A stretch of DNA of 64,000 nt, from NCBI RefSeq assembly GCF_000208745.1, contig NC_030853.1, positions 16,834,241-16,898,240 of the forward strand. Direction: 5' to 3'. The notes beneath the pieces are model-generated. The model was not told the origin of the DNA. It did no database searches and worked only from the letters and a program-made list of their open reading frames with translations. Origin of the DNA: Theobroma cacao (taxonomy: Eukaryota; Streptophyta; Magnoliopsida; Malvales; Malvaceae). The position numbers and the translations under genes were made by a program. Positions 10,521 to 22,787 of this stretch are shown here, piece by piece. Every line of letters starts with the position of its first letter. Positions within the stretch are counted from its first letter, which is position 1.

Positions 10521-13500
10521 TCATGGAATAGAGATGTCTGAACAAATACGGAGCTGTGCATCCACCCCACCACTGACCACACTGTCACCCTTCCACCAGT
10601 CAGCACACAACACCTAAAATGCAGCCAGGGCACAACATTAATGGGGATTTCAATATGTTTGACTCAAAACTACATCAAAAGAATATAAATAACAAAGAAT
10701 AACATCATACCTTGTCCTTGTGAGTATCCAAGACAGACAGAGGCCACTGCCATGCAAAAGGCATTTGTCAAAACAGTATCCAAAGAAACAAAAGGTTGCC
10801 TTGGGCTTGGCACATAATATATAGCTAAATAGTGAAAGAAAACAGAGAATATGATACCGCTGTTCTTAGATCCCACAACATTACTTTCCCATCATAGGAT
10901 GAAGAAAGTAAATGAAAAGAAGACCTATCGTGCCACTTGCAAGCCGAAATCCAAGAACTATGCGAAGAGAACTGAAAAACAGGTGCAGATGTTCCTTGAA
11001 AAGTAAAAGTTTTCATGTGAGATGGAAATCTCGGTGGTTTTATGTGTCCGCACATCCACTGAGTGGGTGAGAAAAAGAGGAAAAAAAAATAAAATACATG
11101 AAATTATGAACAACAGACCTGGCTTGCGAGGATCCCATATTCTAAGAATTGGGTCAGAACCACCGGCAGCTATGAGAGCTGATCCTTCACCTCCTACGTC
11201 AATGCAGTTAAGGACTTTGCCACAGAACTGTGCATAAAAGAAGGATGGTTTCATTCAAACTTTGGGGGAAAAAGGTTTTTCAATCTTATCTTTCCAATAG
11301 AAGACAAAATCAGGAAACAAATGAATCAACATAATTGCATCTAGATGTATCTGATGCTGTATTTGAACTTTTGAAATCAAGCCAAATGCTAAAAGCAACA
11401 ACTGCCCAAATTCCAAATCATAAGTCAAAATAAGTTACAGTTTGCGATTTTTCAAGAAAAAATTAGATTAGCATTATGTAATGATGTACAGTGAAGCCAG
11501 CCTCGAGGAAGAGGTGGGCAGGACAGGAGGAAAGACATGAAAAAACATTTAAACAGGTCAAAGGGATCCAAAGAGGACCACAGAAAGTGGAAAGCAAAAC
11601 AGGAACCAGGTTGGGGAAGTGAGAAATGAAAAACAATTTAAGATATAATATTTCCTTTTTGCCCTTTTTTTTCTCGGATGAAAAAAAACTAGCAAATTCA
11701 AACAAAAGAAAAAGTGCCAAGACATGAGTCAAGAAGCATAAAATGTACTTCCCATCATATAACTAGAATGCAACTGTATGCAGACACAACAAATGCATAG
11801 AGAGAGAGACACGTACTATATTAGATAAATCTTTGCCTGTTTCAACATCCCATTGTCTAACAGAATGATCCCATGATGCAGAATAAATAGTCTCATGTTG
11901 AGGCCAAACCACAGACGACACGCACTGTGTATGGCCTACAAGCATAGAAACAGCCTCTCCCTACACAAAACATGATATTGTAGTAAATTATACAAATAAC
12001 TTGCTGCGGAAAATAAACTAAGCAATAACAAAAGGATGCGTATATGAGAAACATCAAAAAGAAAAAAAGGAGGAAATTTTGAAATTTATACTAAAAAGCT
12101 AACGTATATGAATAAATAAGTAGCATTCCTCATAATGACATTGTTATTTTATAACTATTTGGGGAGAAACATTAAATTAATGATAATGGTTAAAAGGTAT
12201 TCATGTTCTACTTAACATTTTAAGAGTAAGCAAGGATATAAGACCCTCCCCTTCAATAAACAATAAGGTGTTATACTTATCATTGTCGCCGGCAGAAAAA
12301 GTCCATGTTCTGCTTGTTCTACTTTCAAAGAGCCTTGACGAAGCAAGGACATTCTCCAAGGAAGCTTTTATGTACGACGGTAATTGGTAAACAATTTCAG
12401 CTACATGAAAATTGAAATGCAGGGCAAAGAAGCAAGGATGCAATACCTCTGATTGAGATTGCTCAGCTTTACTATTCACCTTTCTTTTCTTGATTGACAC
12501 CACATCCCCATCTGTATCAGAGTCATTTGTCCGCCATAAATTGATTGTACAATCCCAAGAACCTGAGCAAACCTATATCAAGTAAAGAGACAGAGGCAAT
12601 GACCCTGATGTTCAAAATCCACATTATCACAATATGATAAATACAAAAAAAGGAAAAGGTTTAAAGAACGGCAGAGACCATGTCTCCAGATGTCTTTGCT
12701 GCAACACTGTGTACAGATGCATTATGCCCACGCAAGATCTTGAATGCTCTTATCATTGCTGGATGATCATTGGAGTCCTCTGCATCAAACTTTTACAGGA
12801 AAGAGATGTATCAGATAGTCAGGGAATTAAGTTTCCATAATGAAATGCATTCATTTTCCCAGTTACCTTCCAAAGCCTCAGAGTTCGATCTTTTGAAGCA
12901 GTGGCTACTGTAACACTTCCCAGCGCTGCATGCGCAACAGACCCCACTCATGAATACAGAAATAATCATGAAGATAAATATGAAATAGCCTAGAGATATA
13001 TTTAATGGCACTAAGCAGGATATACAACACCTGTAACAGTGTTTCATTTCACCAAAATAGAAAGGATGATACATACAGCAGCTTGGAGTTGTTCAATAAT
13101 ATCAGAAGAAAGCAATAACCATTGAAATTTATTGAAAATAAAATTCAAATGACATAGTAATATACTACAATAAAACGCTTCATTAAAAAGGACTAAAATA
13201 TTAAAGATGACTACTACTATCCCAAACCTTCTGAGTTGATGATACTAACAGAAGAAATTGCATCACTGTGCCCTTCTAGAATATGCGTACACAGTCCAGC
13301 TTCTTTCCATACTCTAAAGGAAATTATATAAAAATGAAAAAGTTTAGAAATAAAGGAGTATTTCTGTTAACCAAGTTCCTCAGAATGAAAAGTCCAATAA
13401 AACAACGAAAAGAAAACAGCAACAACATTTAAAGTTAAAAAAATCAGACAAGACTAAGTAATATTTACCTTCCCAAACCATCACAGCAACCAGTCAAAAT

Positions 13501-14900
13501 GAACCTGCAAAACAATGTCAATTAAGCAGTGTTATGAGATAAATGTAATGCCAATGAACTGAAAGTCATCTAATCTTGCTTAATAAATAAGATAATACTA
13601 GCACCAACAGTAATGCTACAGTAAAAAGTAAAGCCCTGAGCTACAGATTAAAATGATGTGCCCATGGTATGGTTACATATTGAAACGCTTACCTAGGACT
13701 AGAACCATCGACTGCACTGACCCAATCATCATGTGGAGAAGGCTCTTCCTCTTTTCGAGGAGCAACAGCTCTTATGTACTCAATTTCCAAAATTTTCTCC
13801 TGCAATTGTTCATGCATTACAGCCAGGAATTAAGGATTGAAAAGTTATCCTAATTCTTCTCAAATTTCATATATCTGCAATTTAGCATGAATGCCATCCT
13901 GAGAAGCACTTAATAAGAAAGATGGCAATGCACATTCAATTGTATCACCAATTATAAGCCTGACCAAAAAATCAATAACATAAATTTGTGATGGTCTCTG
14001 AAACCGTCAGAAGAGATAACTAAACAAGTTTAAAAATGACTAATAGCAAATGAATTGCATCTTTCTCATTAGTTTTTCTTTCACAAAATTTTTCTAGCAA
14101 ATTTCAGCAAGGCAAATTCAAACTGAAAAAGTACCGCGGAAATGCCCTTGGCAAGAAGAAACTGCTCGAGGGACATCCGAACCAGCTCTCCATTGATCAG
14201 GAAATCAAAGGCCTCAGTTTTCCACTCAGAAACCACTGCTCATAGAGACACAATTTCCAACTTTTAGAAACAGCAAAAGATAATAATTACCCAGAAGAAA
14301 AACTAATTACACCAACAGCTCTAAAGCCCATTGACTTGGACACCCACAATTCTAAAAGAAACCAGAACACCTTCAAACACAAACCTATCCACCCTCCAAA
14401 GCACGATGAAAACCGATAACCAATCCATTCTTAAGCGTCTACATACGTATACCGGCTTGGAGAGATTATTAGCAACAAATTACAAATTACCGGAAAGAAA
14501 CCAGGAAACAGCCAATTACCCAGAAATATCTACATACACTTATTTGCTTGGATGGGGCCATTGGCAACAAATTACAGTTACCCATAAAAAATCCAAACCA
14601 AGTTATAACAGAAAATATTAACTAGAATCCAAAAACACCCCCACAATTTCTTAAGAAACTTAAAAGTAAGACTTCCAAATGAAAAGAAAAGAAAAACCCA
14701 GTTGGGAATTCTGTGGATATAAAAAAGTTTTTACCAGCTTGAAGAAGCTTGTTAACAATGGAGGACAGGCCTAAACGAGAGAGGTCAGAAGGGATGGCAA
14801 TGGCTGTTGTGGGAACTTTATACGGAGCTTTTAGCTTTGTTACAAATCTCACTTGAATCCTCCTTGAGTTGTCTTCATTGGTGTCCCCGTCAATTTCCAT
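10521..14900 (-). CDS. WDR12: ribosome biogenesis protein WDR12 (YTM1 homologue), 13 exons
   Basis: A nucleolar WD40 protein that joins Pescadillo and BOP1 in the PeBoW complex for large ribosomal subunit (27S/32S pre-rRNA) processing. Exons in gene order: 14900-14735, 14235-14135, 13799-13693, 13504-13469, 13313-13228, 12925-12867, 12789-12679, 12572-12447, 11960-11817, 11227-11119, 10994-10858, 10746-10711, 10613-10521. They sum to 1311 bases: 436 aa plus TGA. All introns are GT-AG and every phase fits. The N-terminal NLE domain (about residues 14-95) contains VRFVTKL and [14 protein letters not shown]. Seven WD blades follow, with signatures [39 protein letters not shown] and [11 protein letters not shown] lysine-rich loop (IKKRKVNSK) between blades could be a nuclear signal. 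From memory it agrees closely with Arabidopsis WDR12 over its full length, so it is probably functional. Confidence 0.96.
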
Positions 14901-14947
14901 CTTTCTTTAAAACTTTTCTTCCTTCTAGGTTTGTTAAAGTAAGAGAA

Positions 14948-14973
14948 AGAAGAAGAAGAAGAAGAAGAAGAAA
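14948..14973. repeat. (GAA)n microsatellite in the WDR12 leader
   Basis: A trinucleotide run about 50 bases upstream of the WDR12 start codon. On the transcribed strand it reads CTT repeats, a common feature of plant 5' untranslated leaders. Confidence 0.85.
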
Positions 14974-15016
14974 ATAAGGCAGGGGCTTTAGGAAAAGGAA
15001 ATGAAGATGTGAGGGC

Positions 15017-15024
15017 TAGGGTTT
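15017..15024 (-). promoter_or_regulatory. telo-box (AAACCCTA) upstream of WDR12
   Basis: The minus strand reads AAACCCTA about 120 bases upstream of the WDR12 ATG. Telo-boxes of this sequence are enriched near the transcription start of plant ribosomal-protein and ribosome-biogenesis genes, which fits the product. I saw no clear site II element (TGGGCC/T) beside it, so a role is an inference from position and gene class. Confidence 0.5.
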
Positions 15025-15044
15025 TAGTTATGGTTAAAACTTCA

Positions 15045-15584
15045 AATCAGCCACCCTAGTTTTTTAGATTTTCTAATTTAGCCCTTAATGATTTTTTTTT
15101 TTAATAAAGTTTTCAACAAAGACGGTGATGACTTTACAAGTGTAAAGTTAATTAGCTATAATAAAAGACATTAGAATTGAAATATAATTATACATTAAAA
15201 GGTTCTTAATATTTCAATTATGTATAATTTGAAATTATGTAATATTAATTTATAGATTATTTAATACTAATAAAATTAAAAAAAATAATTTTTTGATGAA
15301 AATGATTCAATGCAATTAGAATTTTAATTTACAGATAGGATGAATTTTATTAATATTTATAATAAAAAATATTTTTAATGAAAGTCATTGGATGCAATTA
15401 AATTTTTTATATATTTAAAAATTAGATAAATTTATCTTTCAAAAAAAATTAGATAAATTTTATTACTAAATGTTCCAATTATATATAATTGAAATTTTAT
15501 AATATTATTCAATATTGTTAGACTTAAGAAAAACTTTTTTAATGAAAGCTTGTTGAATGTAATTAGGACTCTTATTCATAAATA
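15045..15584. repeat. AT-rich degenerate tandem repeats
   Basis: No gene. About three diverged units of roughly 80-130 bp share a core like TTTTTAATGAAAGTCATTGGATGCAATTA (positions near 15290, 15370 and 15540, mismatches present). The array continues beyond the LINE complex at about 39608-39700 (AAAGTCATTTGATACAATTA), so the LINE landed inside it. Confidence 0.6.
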
Positions 15585-15598
15585 GATGAAATATTATT

Positions 15599-18241
15599 TT
15601 TTTGAAAGAAAGGAGAATATTTTCTTAATCATCAAAAGCAATTACATTGTGAGGATGATACATAAAACATATGGATCTTGTATAAAACCTCATCTCACAA
15701 TGCACCTAATGGATGGAAAGTGAGCCCCGTTAAAAACCTTGTCATGAAAAATCCTAATGGGATAACAATCCATGGCCAAAAGAAAAAAGAGTACCCAACT
15801 TTACATGTTCTATCTCTAGATTAACCCAATAAAACTTCTTTACTCACTCCAATTAATTCAGCTGATAAACATCCTTAAGCACCGCATCTTTGAGAGCTTA
15901 TGACAATAAAGAAGATCCTCTCCTCTTTTGCATGTTTAGCAATCTCATGTGCCGCCATGTTAGTCTCTCTTGGAGCAAAACTAACTGACTGGATCTGCAA
16001 AGTTCTAATCAGTTCAATACAATCTTCCACTAAAATGTAAGATGCGCCCATATAGTTTTTATAGTCAACCACCCCACGACCACCTTCTTGTCAATCTCAA
16101 TTTCAGTTGTAGCAGTATCATGCTCTAAACAAACCAATAAGGCCTATAACAGTGCTCTCAACTCTGCATCTGGAATAGTCGTGGAGTGTAAAACACATTT
16201 GGCTCCCGCAAGCACCATAGCTCTATCACTATTTCTAGCAATAAAACGCGTAACCATTTGTGCACCGTTGCTGCAATCAAACAAAGAAGCATCAGAATTC
16301 AGTCTTAAACCAGTCTGTCTACTCCACGTTGATTTTACCACCTAACACTGCTGGGTCGTAAGTCGACCAGAGCAATTAGCATCCCTATGTTGTCTGCTCA
16401 TGTTGTACCCCAAATTTACTGCTTGCATTGGATCCATCTTCTGATTTTTGAACATCAGTGAGTTTCGGGCTTTCCATATTGCCCATAAAACACAAAAAAT
16501 GTCCCCAAGATCTTCCTTTATCACTTGAGCACTCAAACAGCATATTCATTAGAACAAAGATTGACAGTGAGTACAAATATCACCAAACCCCCATCTTGTT
16601 GCCATCCATACCGCTCCTGCAAACTGGCAACAACACAAAGAATGAAAATCGGTCTCCGAATTAATACCAAAAAAAAATACATATCTCCTCAACATTAATT
16701 TGCCGTCTGATTAAAGCTGTACGAGTTGGAAGAATTCCTCTTAGAGCTCTCCAAGCGAATAGAATAATTTTCCTCGGTATATCCAAGTGCAACAATTTTT
16801 TCCACACCGCAGAAAAATTAAATGAAGAATTTCCTCCAACCACGCTGCTTGTTGAGGAACATAGGAGTCTATAGCCTGACTTCACTGAATAATATCCATT
16901 TCTATTCCCAGACCAGATTTGACGATCCTTTGGAAATCTTCTGCTAATCGGAATCGACATAATTAGGTTACATTCGAAAGGTGGAAATAATCTTTTGATT
17001 TTGTCTTCATCCCATAAGCCCGTAACCCTGTCAAACAGTTCACATACCCTCATTACTTCTGTTATGAAATTGTCACATGCCAAGACCGATCTAGGTGTCT
17101 CATATGGTACCCAATAATCATTCCTCACAAAAATTTCAATTGCATCACCCACTTGCCAAATTAACCCTTTCTTGATTACCATCTAGCTGAATTGCTTTGA
17201 GACTACGCCACATGTAGCTTGGGTTTGACCCAATCTTGACGTTCACAAACTCACCTCTGGGGAAGTGTCTCACCTTCAAAACCTTATAAGCAAGGGTAAG
17301 TTCCTTAAGCTGAAGTCTCCATCCATGTTTCGCAAGCATCGCAAGCTTAAAATTACGTGTGTCCCTGAAGCCCATTCTACCAAAAAACTTTGATGTGCAC
17401 ATTGTTCCCAAATTTTTCCAGTGCATTTTTCAGTCTATTTCCTTACTACCCCACCAAAAGCGAGCTATAATAGAATCGATCTCTCTACACAAAGAATCCG
17501 AGAGCTTGTAACAGCTCATTACGTAGGTTGGAATGGCCTGAGCAACAGCTTTAACAATTTATTCTTCCAATTTGCCAACCGCTTCAACACTCTCTTTGAC
17601 AAAAGCAAAGAGTTGTTTCTTTGAGCCCCCACCTATCAATGGCATGCCCAAAGTTTGCCTTCCCACTGTCTTTGATTAATTCCCAAAATTCTACACACCT
17701 CTGTCGCACCTTCTTCTTTGGTATTATGACTAAACATCAATGCCGATTTATCAAAATTTATTTTTTGACCTGATGCTTGCTCGTATGTGGCAAGGATCTA
17801 CTTTAAACTTGTAACTTCCTGTCTCCTTGCCTTGCCAAAGATCATAGTATCGTCCGTGAAGACTAGCAGCGTGATAGTCGGGCCCCCTCTTCCAACCTTC
17901 ATGCCAAATATGCTATTATTTTCTGCAGCAACATTCAACAACCTAGACAGAGCTTCCGATGCAATCACAAATAAAAACGGGGAAAGAGGATCACCTTGTC
18001 ACAGCCCTCTGGATGGTGCAAAGGACTCCCCTGGGGAACCATTGACAAGAACAAAGTAAGTGACGGACGTAATACAAATCCACAAATCTACCTCTGAAGC
18101 GTAGTTTCAACAGAATCCTTCGAACAAAATTCCACCCAACTCTATCATAAGCTTTACTCATGTCGAGTTTCATTGCAAAGTTCCCTGTTTGGCCTTGTCT
18201 CTTAGTATGCAGATAGTAGATGAACTCATAAGCGACAATTA
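15599..18241 (-). pseudogene. host LINE, 3' piece: RT palm, zinc-binding and RNase H regions
   Basis: Reading the minus strand from 18241: AYEFIYYLH then LDMSKAYDRVGW of the RT (17991-18236), an active-site variant FTDD in FTDDTMIF (near 17850), the RT C-terminal part with GFRDTRNFKLAMLAKHGWRL (17145-17426), the zinc-binding RVT region (16661-17182, LLHLDIPRKIILFAWRALRG) and an RNase H-like end (15875-16341, LNSDASLF, DAELRALL and ETNMAAHEIAKHA). The sequence is broken by several frameshifts and stops. The FADD to FTDD change would itself weaken catalysis. Confidence 0.88.
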
Positions 18242-19396
18242 TATCAATGTGAATATTTTCAAGAAAGGGTGAAATGGAATATTTTGAAATTTCCTTTCAA
18301 ATTTAAGAAAAATAAAAATTTCTTAAACCAAGTCCCTTTTTAGAATTGAGCAAATCAATAAAATTTTTGTGGAGAGAGAGAAATTAAGAACACAAATGAA
18401 TTTGTGCAGAATAAAAGAGAAAACAACACAAGAGCTTTTATAGATTCACTAAGAAATTTAAAATCCACTATTGAAATGAAAAATAATACATTGCCTTTTT
18501 TGGATCATGTACAACCTTACACTGTAATGCCTTTTATGGATTAAGTACAACCATTTTACCTTTACTTTGGTTAAGGTATAATCACTCAAACACTACTTTT
18601 ACAATTGGTTAAGGTATAGCCACTCACAAGTATACAATAAATGAGATGGATGCAGCTAGAATGCCCCTTAAAGGTTGAGTAACAAATTAAGTACAATTTT
18701 TTGTGAGAAAGAAAAATAAGAATTGAATACTCAATAAATGATACAATAAAAGACTTAAATGCTTAAAGAGGAGAACAAAGAATATTGAATGATCGTAGCT
18801 GAATTCTTCTCTCAGAATTGTGTTTTAAAGTCTTCCAACCTTCACAAATATGGTGCGAGCTTGTATTTATAGTTGCTGAAGCTTCTTGAGGTGGTTGGAG
18901 GTGCATTTAAAGTAAAAATAATTGTTTTTCTCTTCATTCTAGGCTCCAATAGTCACCATCCATCGATATATATAGAGATCTATGGATAGATTGCCTTCCT
19001 TAATCTAAAATTCATGCTTATCTATCGATAAATGGAAGCATCTATCGATGGATAAAAGTCAAGGGCCTTTTGGAGTGTTTTTGGCTAGTTATCTATCAAT
19101 AGATGGCATGCATCTATCTATAGATGTTCATAGTCTTTAAAATCCAATTGCCAGCGAAAGCAACTCCCACTAAATGTTCTTCATCTCTATCAATAGATGA
19201 AGAACATCTATCAATTGATTGAAGATAGAATCCTTAGTTAAAGAGCCTATTTGCTTGTTTTCAATGTAAAACACTTAACTCTTTCATTTAAACCATTTCA
19301 AAAACCTTTAAGACTTGTTTGAACATCTAAAAAGAATTTTGTTCACTTGTTTGTCATTTCAAAACTTAGAATCAAATTGAAGTAATAAATCTAACA
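18242..19396 (-). repeat. copia 3' LTR
   Basis: 1155 bp, matching 30003-31229 along its length. Its plus-strand left end reads TATCAATG where the other LTR has TGTTAATG, and about 14 bases (CAATAAACTTAATG in the partner) are missing just inside. It ends TCTAACA like the partner. The U3 part (18955-19220) has four pairs of CTATCGATAG-like near-palindromes. Confidence 0.92.
18955..19218. promoter_or_regulatory. paired CTATCGATAG near-palindromes in U3 (3' LTR)
   Basis: Eight near-palindromes related to ATCTATCGATAGAT have centres at about 18964, 18984, 19026, 19046, 19097, 19118, 19191 and 19212. They form four pairs with internal spacings of 20, 20, 21 and 21 bases, while the pairs are 60-95 bases apart. 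The position in U3 suggests a binding site array for a dimeric factor, but no factor is identified. Confidence 0.6.
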
Positions 19397-19411
19397 ATCT
19401 CTCCTTTTTTG
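19397..19411 (-). other. copia polypurine tract
   Basis: The minus strand reads AAAAAAGGAGAGAT directly before the 3' LTR start TGTTAGATTT. This is the expected plus-strand primer position for an LTR element and fixes the LTR edge. Confidence 0.8.
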
Positions 19412-20151
19412 ATATAACAAAACCATGAGCAATATTTGTTTTTGTTTCATTCAAATCCTCCCCTTAATTTTAAGTGCTAAGTGTTAAGAAGCATTAAGTG
19501 TTGAGAAGGGATATATGTCGAAAATGAAATATAAGTACTCCCCTCCAATCTTTGCATTTAAAGTTTAAAATTTCACTTTGAAAATTGCAGTTCTTGTTAA
19601 ATAAATCTTTGCATTAAAAAACTTGTTCAGTGACAAAGTTTGACTCCTCTATTCTCCCTTTTTTTGTTATATCAAAAAAATTGTGAGCAGTGAAAGTTGA
19701 ATCAATTGAAGCATCTTTGTCAAGTTTATTAAAATGGTAATGGAGCTATGAAAGATACACAATGTGATGAGTAAGATTGAAAAACAATAATTATATCAAT
19801 GAGAAAAGTAAACAAAACAATCAACATGAAATTCAACCATAAAAACCAAGTAAGCTTATGACAACCAAGTATAAACCAAATGTCCAAAACATGACAATAA
19901 ACAGTTAAATACAACCGAAAACAACTAGATACAATCAAAACGCCTAAAGATTACAACCAAAATTACATGATGCATGATGAAGAAATGCTCATGTAGCCAT
20001 CCAACCAAGGCATCCAAAAATTGACGTGAAGAGAAGTCTCTCATGAAAAGTCAAGACAGTGGTGGAAATGTAGAGTGGAACTCATCCTTCAAGTCTTGTT
20101 GGGGCTGCAAGATCTCACAATTTTATGCCTTTAAGATGTCCATACAAATGA

Positions 20152-21200
20152 TCAACCTAGAGTCCACAGTTTCCATATATGAGAGAATTTTAGTGAAGGC
20201 TTGCTCGACATCGAATGTGGTGGACATAGGATAACTAGGATCGAGTGCACTAGGCTGAACACTAATGAACCACTAGGATATGCACTCAACTCACCCTCAT
20301 TTCCTTCATCACCCTTATCATCTAAAACCGGATGATCGATTGACCCTTTCCTCACCCAGGTGTCATTTTTGAACTCAAAACCTAGTTTATTAACAATATG
20401 CCCATTGATAGGATTAAACAAGGTATGGTTTTTGGGTGGATCATAATGGGTGTCAACATGAAAGTAGACAAGGATCTCGTTGATCAACATGTCGTAAAGA
20501 AGGTTTTTTATGCCCCCTTGGATAGTGTAAAGCATGTCATCTATAATGAATTTGGCAAGGTCAATACGGCGGTTGTTTTTTATGTGAACAATAAACCAAA
20601 TATCTTCATTAGTGATAATGGAATAGTTTGAGCCATGAGAGCGGATGGCGTTAGTGATAATGAGATGCAAGACTCAATAAAAAAAATAACCTTTTACAAC
20701 TAAAACTGTCTTTGTCATTTGGTGAAGGATAGATAAATGCGGAATAGAAGGTACCATGATAAAAAATATATCACATATCATTTTGTTGAGAATTAAATTA
20801 AAGAACTCGATCTAGGATAGCAAGAGTGAGAATAATGCATTTTCCCATTATGTGAGTGGCAAACCTATCTTTATGGTTCACTAGTTCACCATTTTCAAAG
20901 CCAACGAATTTTTGGGTGGCATTGAAGTAAAAGACTCAAACTAAATTTTCATAGAATTTCCTATTCAACTTTAAATAATGTGTCCATCCTAAATACTCAA
21001 AATTGGCAAGATATGATAAATCAATGGATTTTAGGTAATCAAATCAATAATGCACTCGAGTATTACCTTGCGTTTGGCAAAATTATTGTTGAATTTTTGA
21101 ACATGGGATGGATTAGTGAAATTAAGCTGAAAGGACCTCCCTTCTGATGTTAAGGATGTCCTAGCACCAACAGAACTGCTTGAACCCTTGTGAGCAGTCA
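20152..21200 (-). pseudogene. extra ORF downstream of copia pol (plant 'transposon protein' domain-like)
   Basis: A coding region between RNase H and the 3' LTR, in element orientation. The longest open part is 172 codons (20152-20670); protein-like sequence continues upstream to about 21200 in shifted frames (FTNPSHVQKFNNNFAKRKVI, then LGWTHYLKLNRKFYENLV and FVGFENGELVNHKDRFATHI). The C-terminal part has SHGSNYSIITNEDIWFI, DLAKFIIDDM and LLYDMLINEILVYFHVD. This pattern resembles the 'putative plant transposon protein' family that accompanies plant retroelements; that assignment is from memory. No membrane helix is evident, so it is not obviously envelope-like. At least two frame breaks make this copy inactive. 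Confidence 0.6.
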
Positions 21201-21589
21201 CTTTTGTGCATTTTGTTCTAAAGACTCATTTTGAGAATTTGTGAAATTTGGAGGATTTAGGTGTTTTGGTGAGAAATGGTTCGATAGAAATGTCTAGGTG
21301 GATGAGGGAAATGTTTTAATTGAAACAATTTCTCTTAAAATGCAAGGGAATCCAAGAATTATAAAGATTGGGAGCCTAGGGTTTTATGAAATCTTAACTC
21401 ATATATTCGAGAAATTTAGGATTATTTTGAGAAATATTTGTGTTTTTTATGCTGAAAATTGAGAGAGAAACACTTTAAACAGTTTAGAATTAGGAAAATT
21501 CACAAAAAGGTTGGGAGGATATGAGAGAAAAAGGTGTTTAGGTGTTATGGTTATAAGAGAGAGGAAGCGTCAGATACACTTAAAATTAT

Positions 21590-21880
21590 ACATCCATCGA
21601 TAGACGGGAACATCAATCGATAGATGACGTTTGGCTGTGAGTATGTACCTATAGATAGATTATGTGATCTATTAGTAGATTTTTTGTACAAGTTTATTTT
21701 TTGGTCCCGAGTCTTTATCTATCGATAGATGGTGAGCAAAAATTTTATTTTTGGCCTCGGCCTGCTATCTATCGATAAATATTGACTATCATTTGATAGA
21801 TGGTGCACGGGATTGTTAGTTTGGACCTCTGGAAGCTATTAATCGATAGTTATGGATAAACTATCGATATATGTTCTTAA
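21590..21880. promoter_or_regulatory. paired CTATCGATAG near-palindromes upstream of the extra ORF
   Basis: Near-palindromes like those in the LTR recur in the internal spacer between RNase H and the extra ORF. Centres are near 21598, 21618, 21653, 21673, 21723, 21773, 21844 and 21865. Three pairs are 20, 20 and 21 bases apart. The spacer otherwise shows no alignable LTR sequence, so the motif array itself appears to be what is shared. Confidence 0.55.
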
Positions 21881-22469
21881 ATGGTCATTAAAACGTGGTT
21901 TTTGAGTGCAAAAAACATGTGGAAGGGTCCATGAATGAAGTTTGATAGAAATATGGACTCATATCTTATGCAAGTGCATTTCAAACATCATTTTGGACTA
22001 GTGCAAATGTAATTTTGGAATCAAAAAATGTTTGAATTAAAGAAAATAAACTCTCTTTTTCGCATTATTTGAGATATTCCCTGAATTGGATGGTCATGCT
22101 TATTTATATATAGGTAAATGATGAATGCATGAACATACTATACATCAATTTTGCATAAATACACAATTCATACATGCTAAGAGAAAATCAGTCATTTAGC
22201 ACACTCATCATTCACATTATTACTAAGTTAAAAATGTTCAAGATAAACAAGTAATATATGTACTCCATAGATTCAAGTTGCTTACATTGAAATTAATCAA
22301 GAGCATCCAATTTCATCATTTATTTCAACTAAGGTGGACTTATGAGACCCAATTCACTTTTTATTTTGCAAAATTGTTCTTTATTAAGTGATTTAGTGAA
22401 AATGTCACCTAGTTAGTTTTTTATACCTTCATATTCAAGAACAATGTCCTCTTTTTGAATGTCACCTAG

Positions 22470-22784
22470 TTAGTCTTTAATACATACATATTCGAGAACA
22501 ATGTCCTCTTTTTGAGCATTGTTTCTAATGAAATGATGTTTTATCTCTATGTGCTTGGTTCTAGAATGATGGATGAGATTCTTTGTGAAATTTATTGCAC
22601 TAGTGTTATCACATTTAATGTGAATTCTTTTCATACCTAGTCCATAATCTTTTAGTTGTTGCTTCATCCATAGCACTTGGGCATAATAACTTTTAGCGAC
22701 GACATACTCAATTTCGATAGTGGATTGAGCAACACTATTTTGTTTCTTTAAGAACCATGAGATCAACATACTATTTAAAAATTG
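22470..22784 (-). pseudogene. copia RNase H C-terminal part
   Basis: Encodes the end of copia RNase H: CQFLNSMLISWFLKKQNSVA, STIEIEYVVAKS and HIEIKHHFIRN are characteristic. The upstream half lies on the far side of the CACTA insertion (26964 onward), where the reading ends in KIDKKSTFGIC, so the two parts join into one domain. Confidence 0.9.
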
Positions 22785-22787
22785 ACA

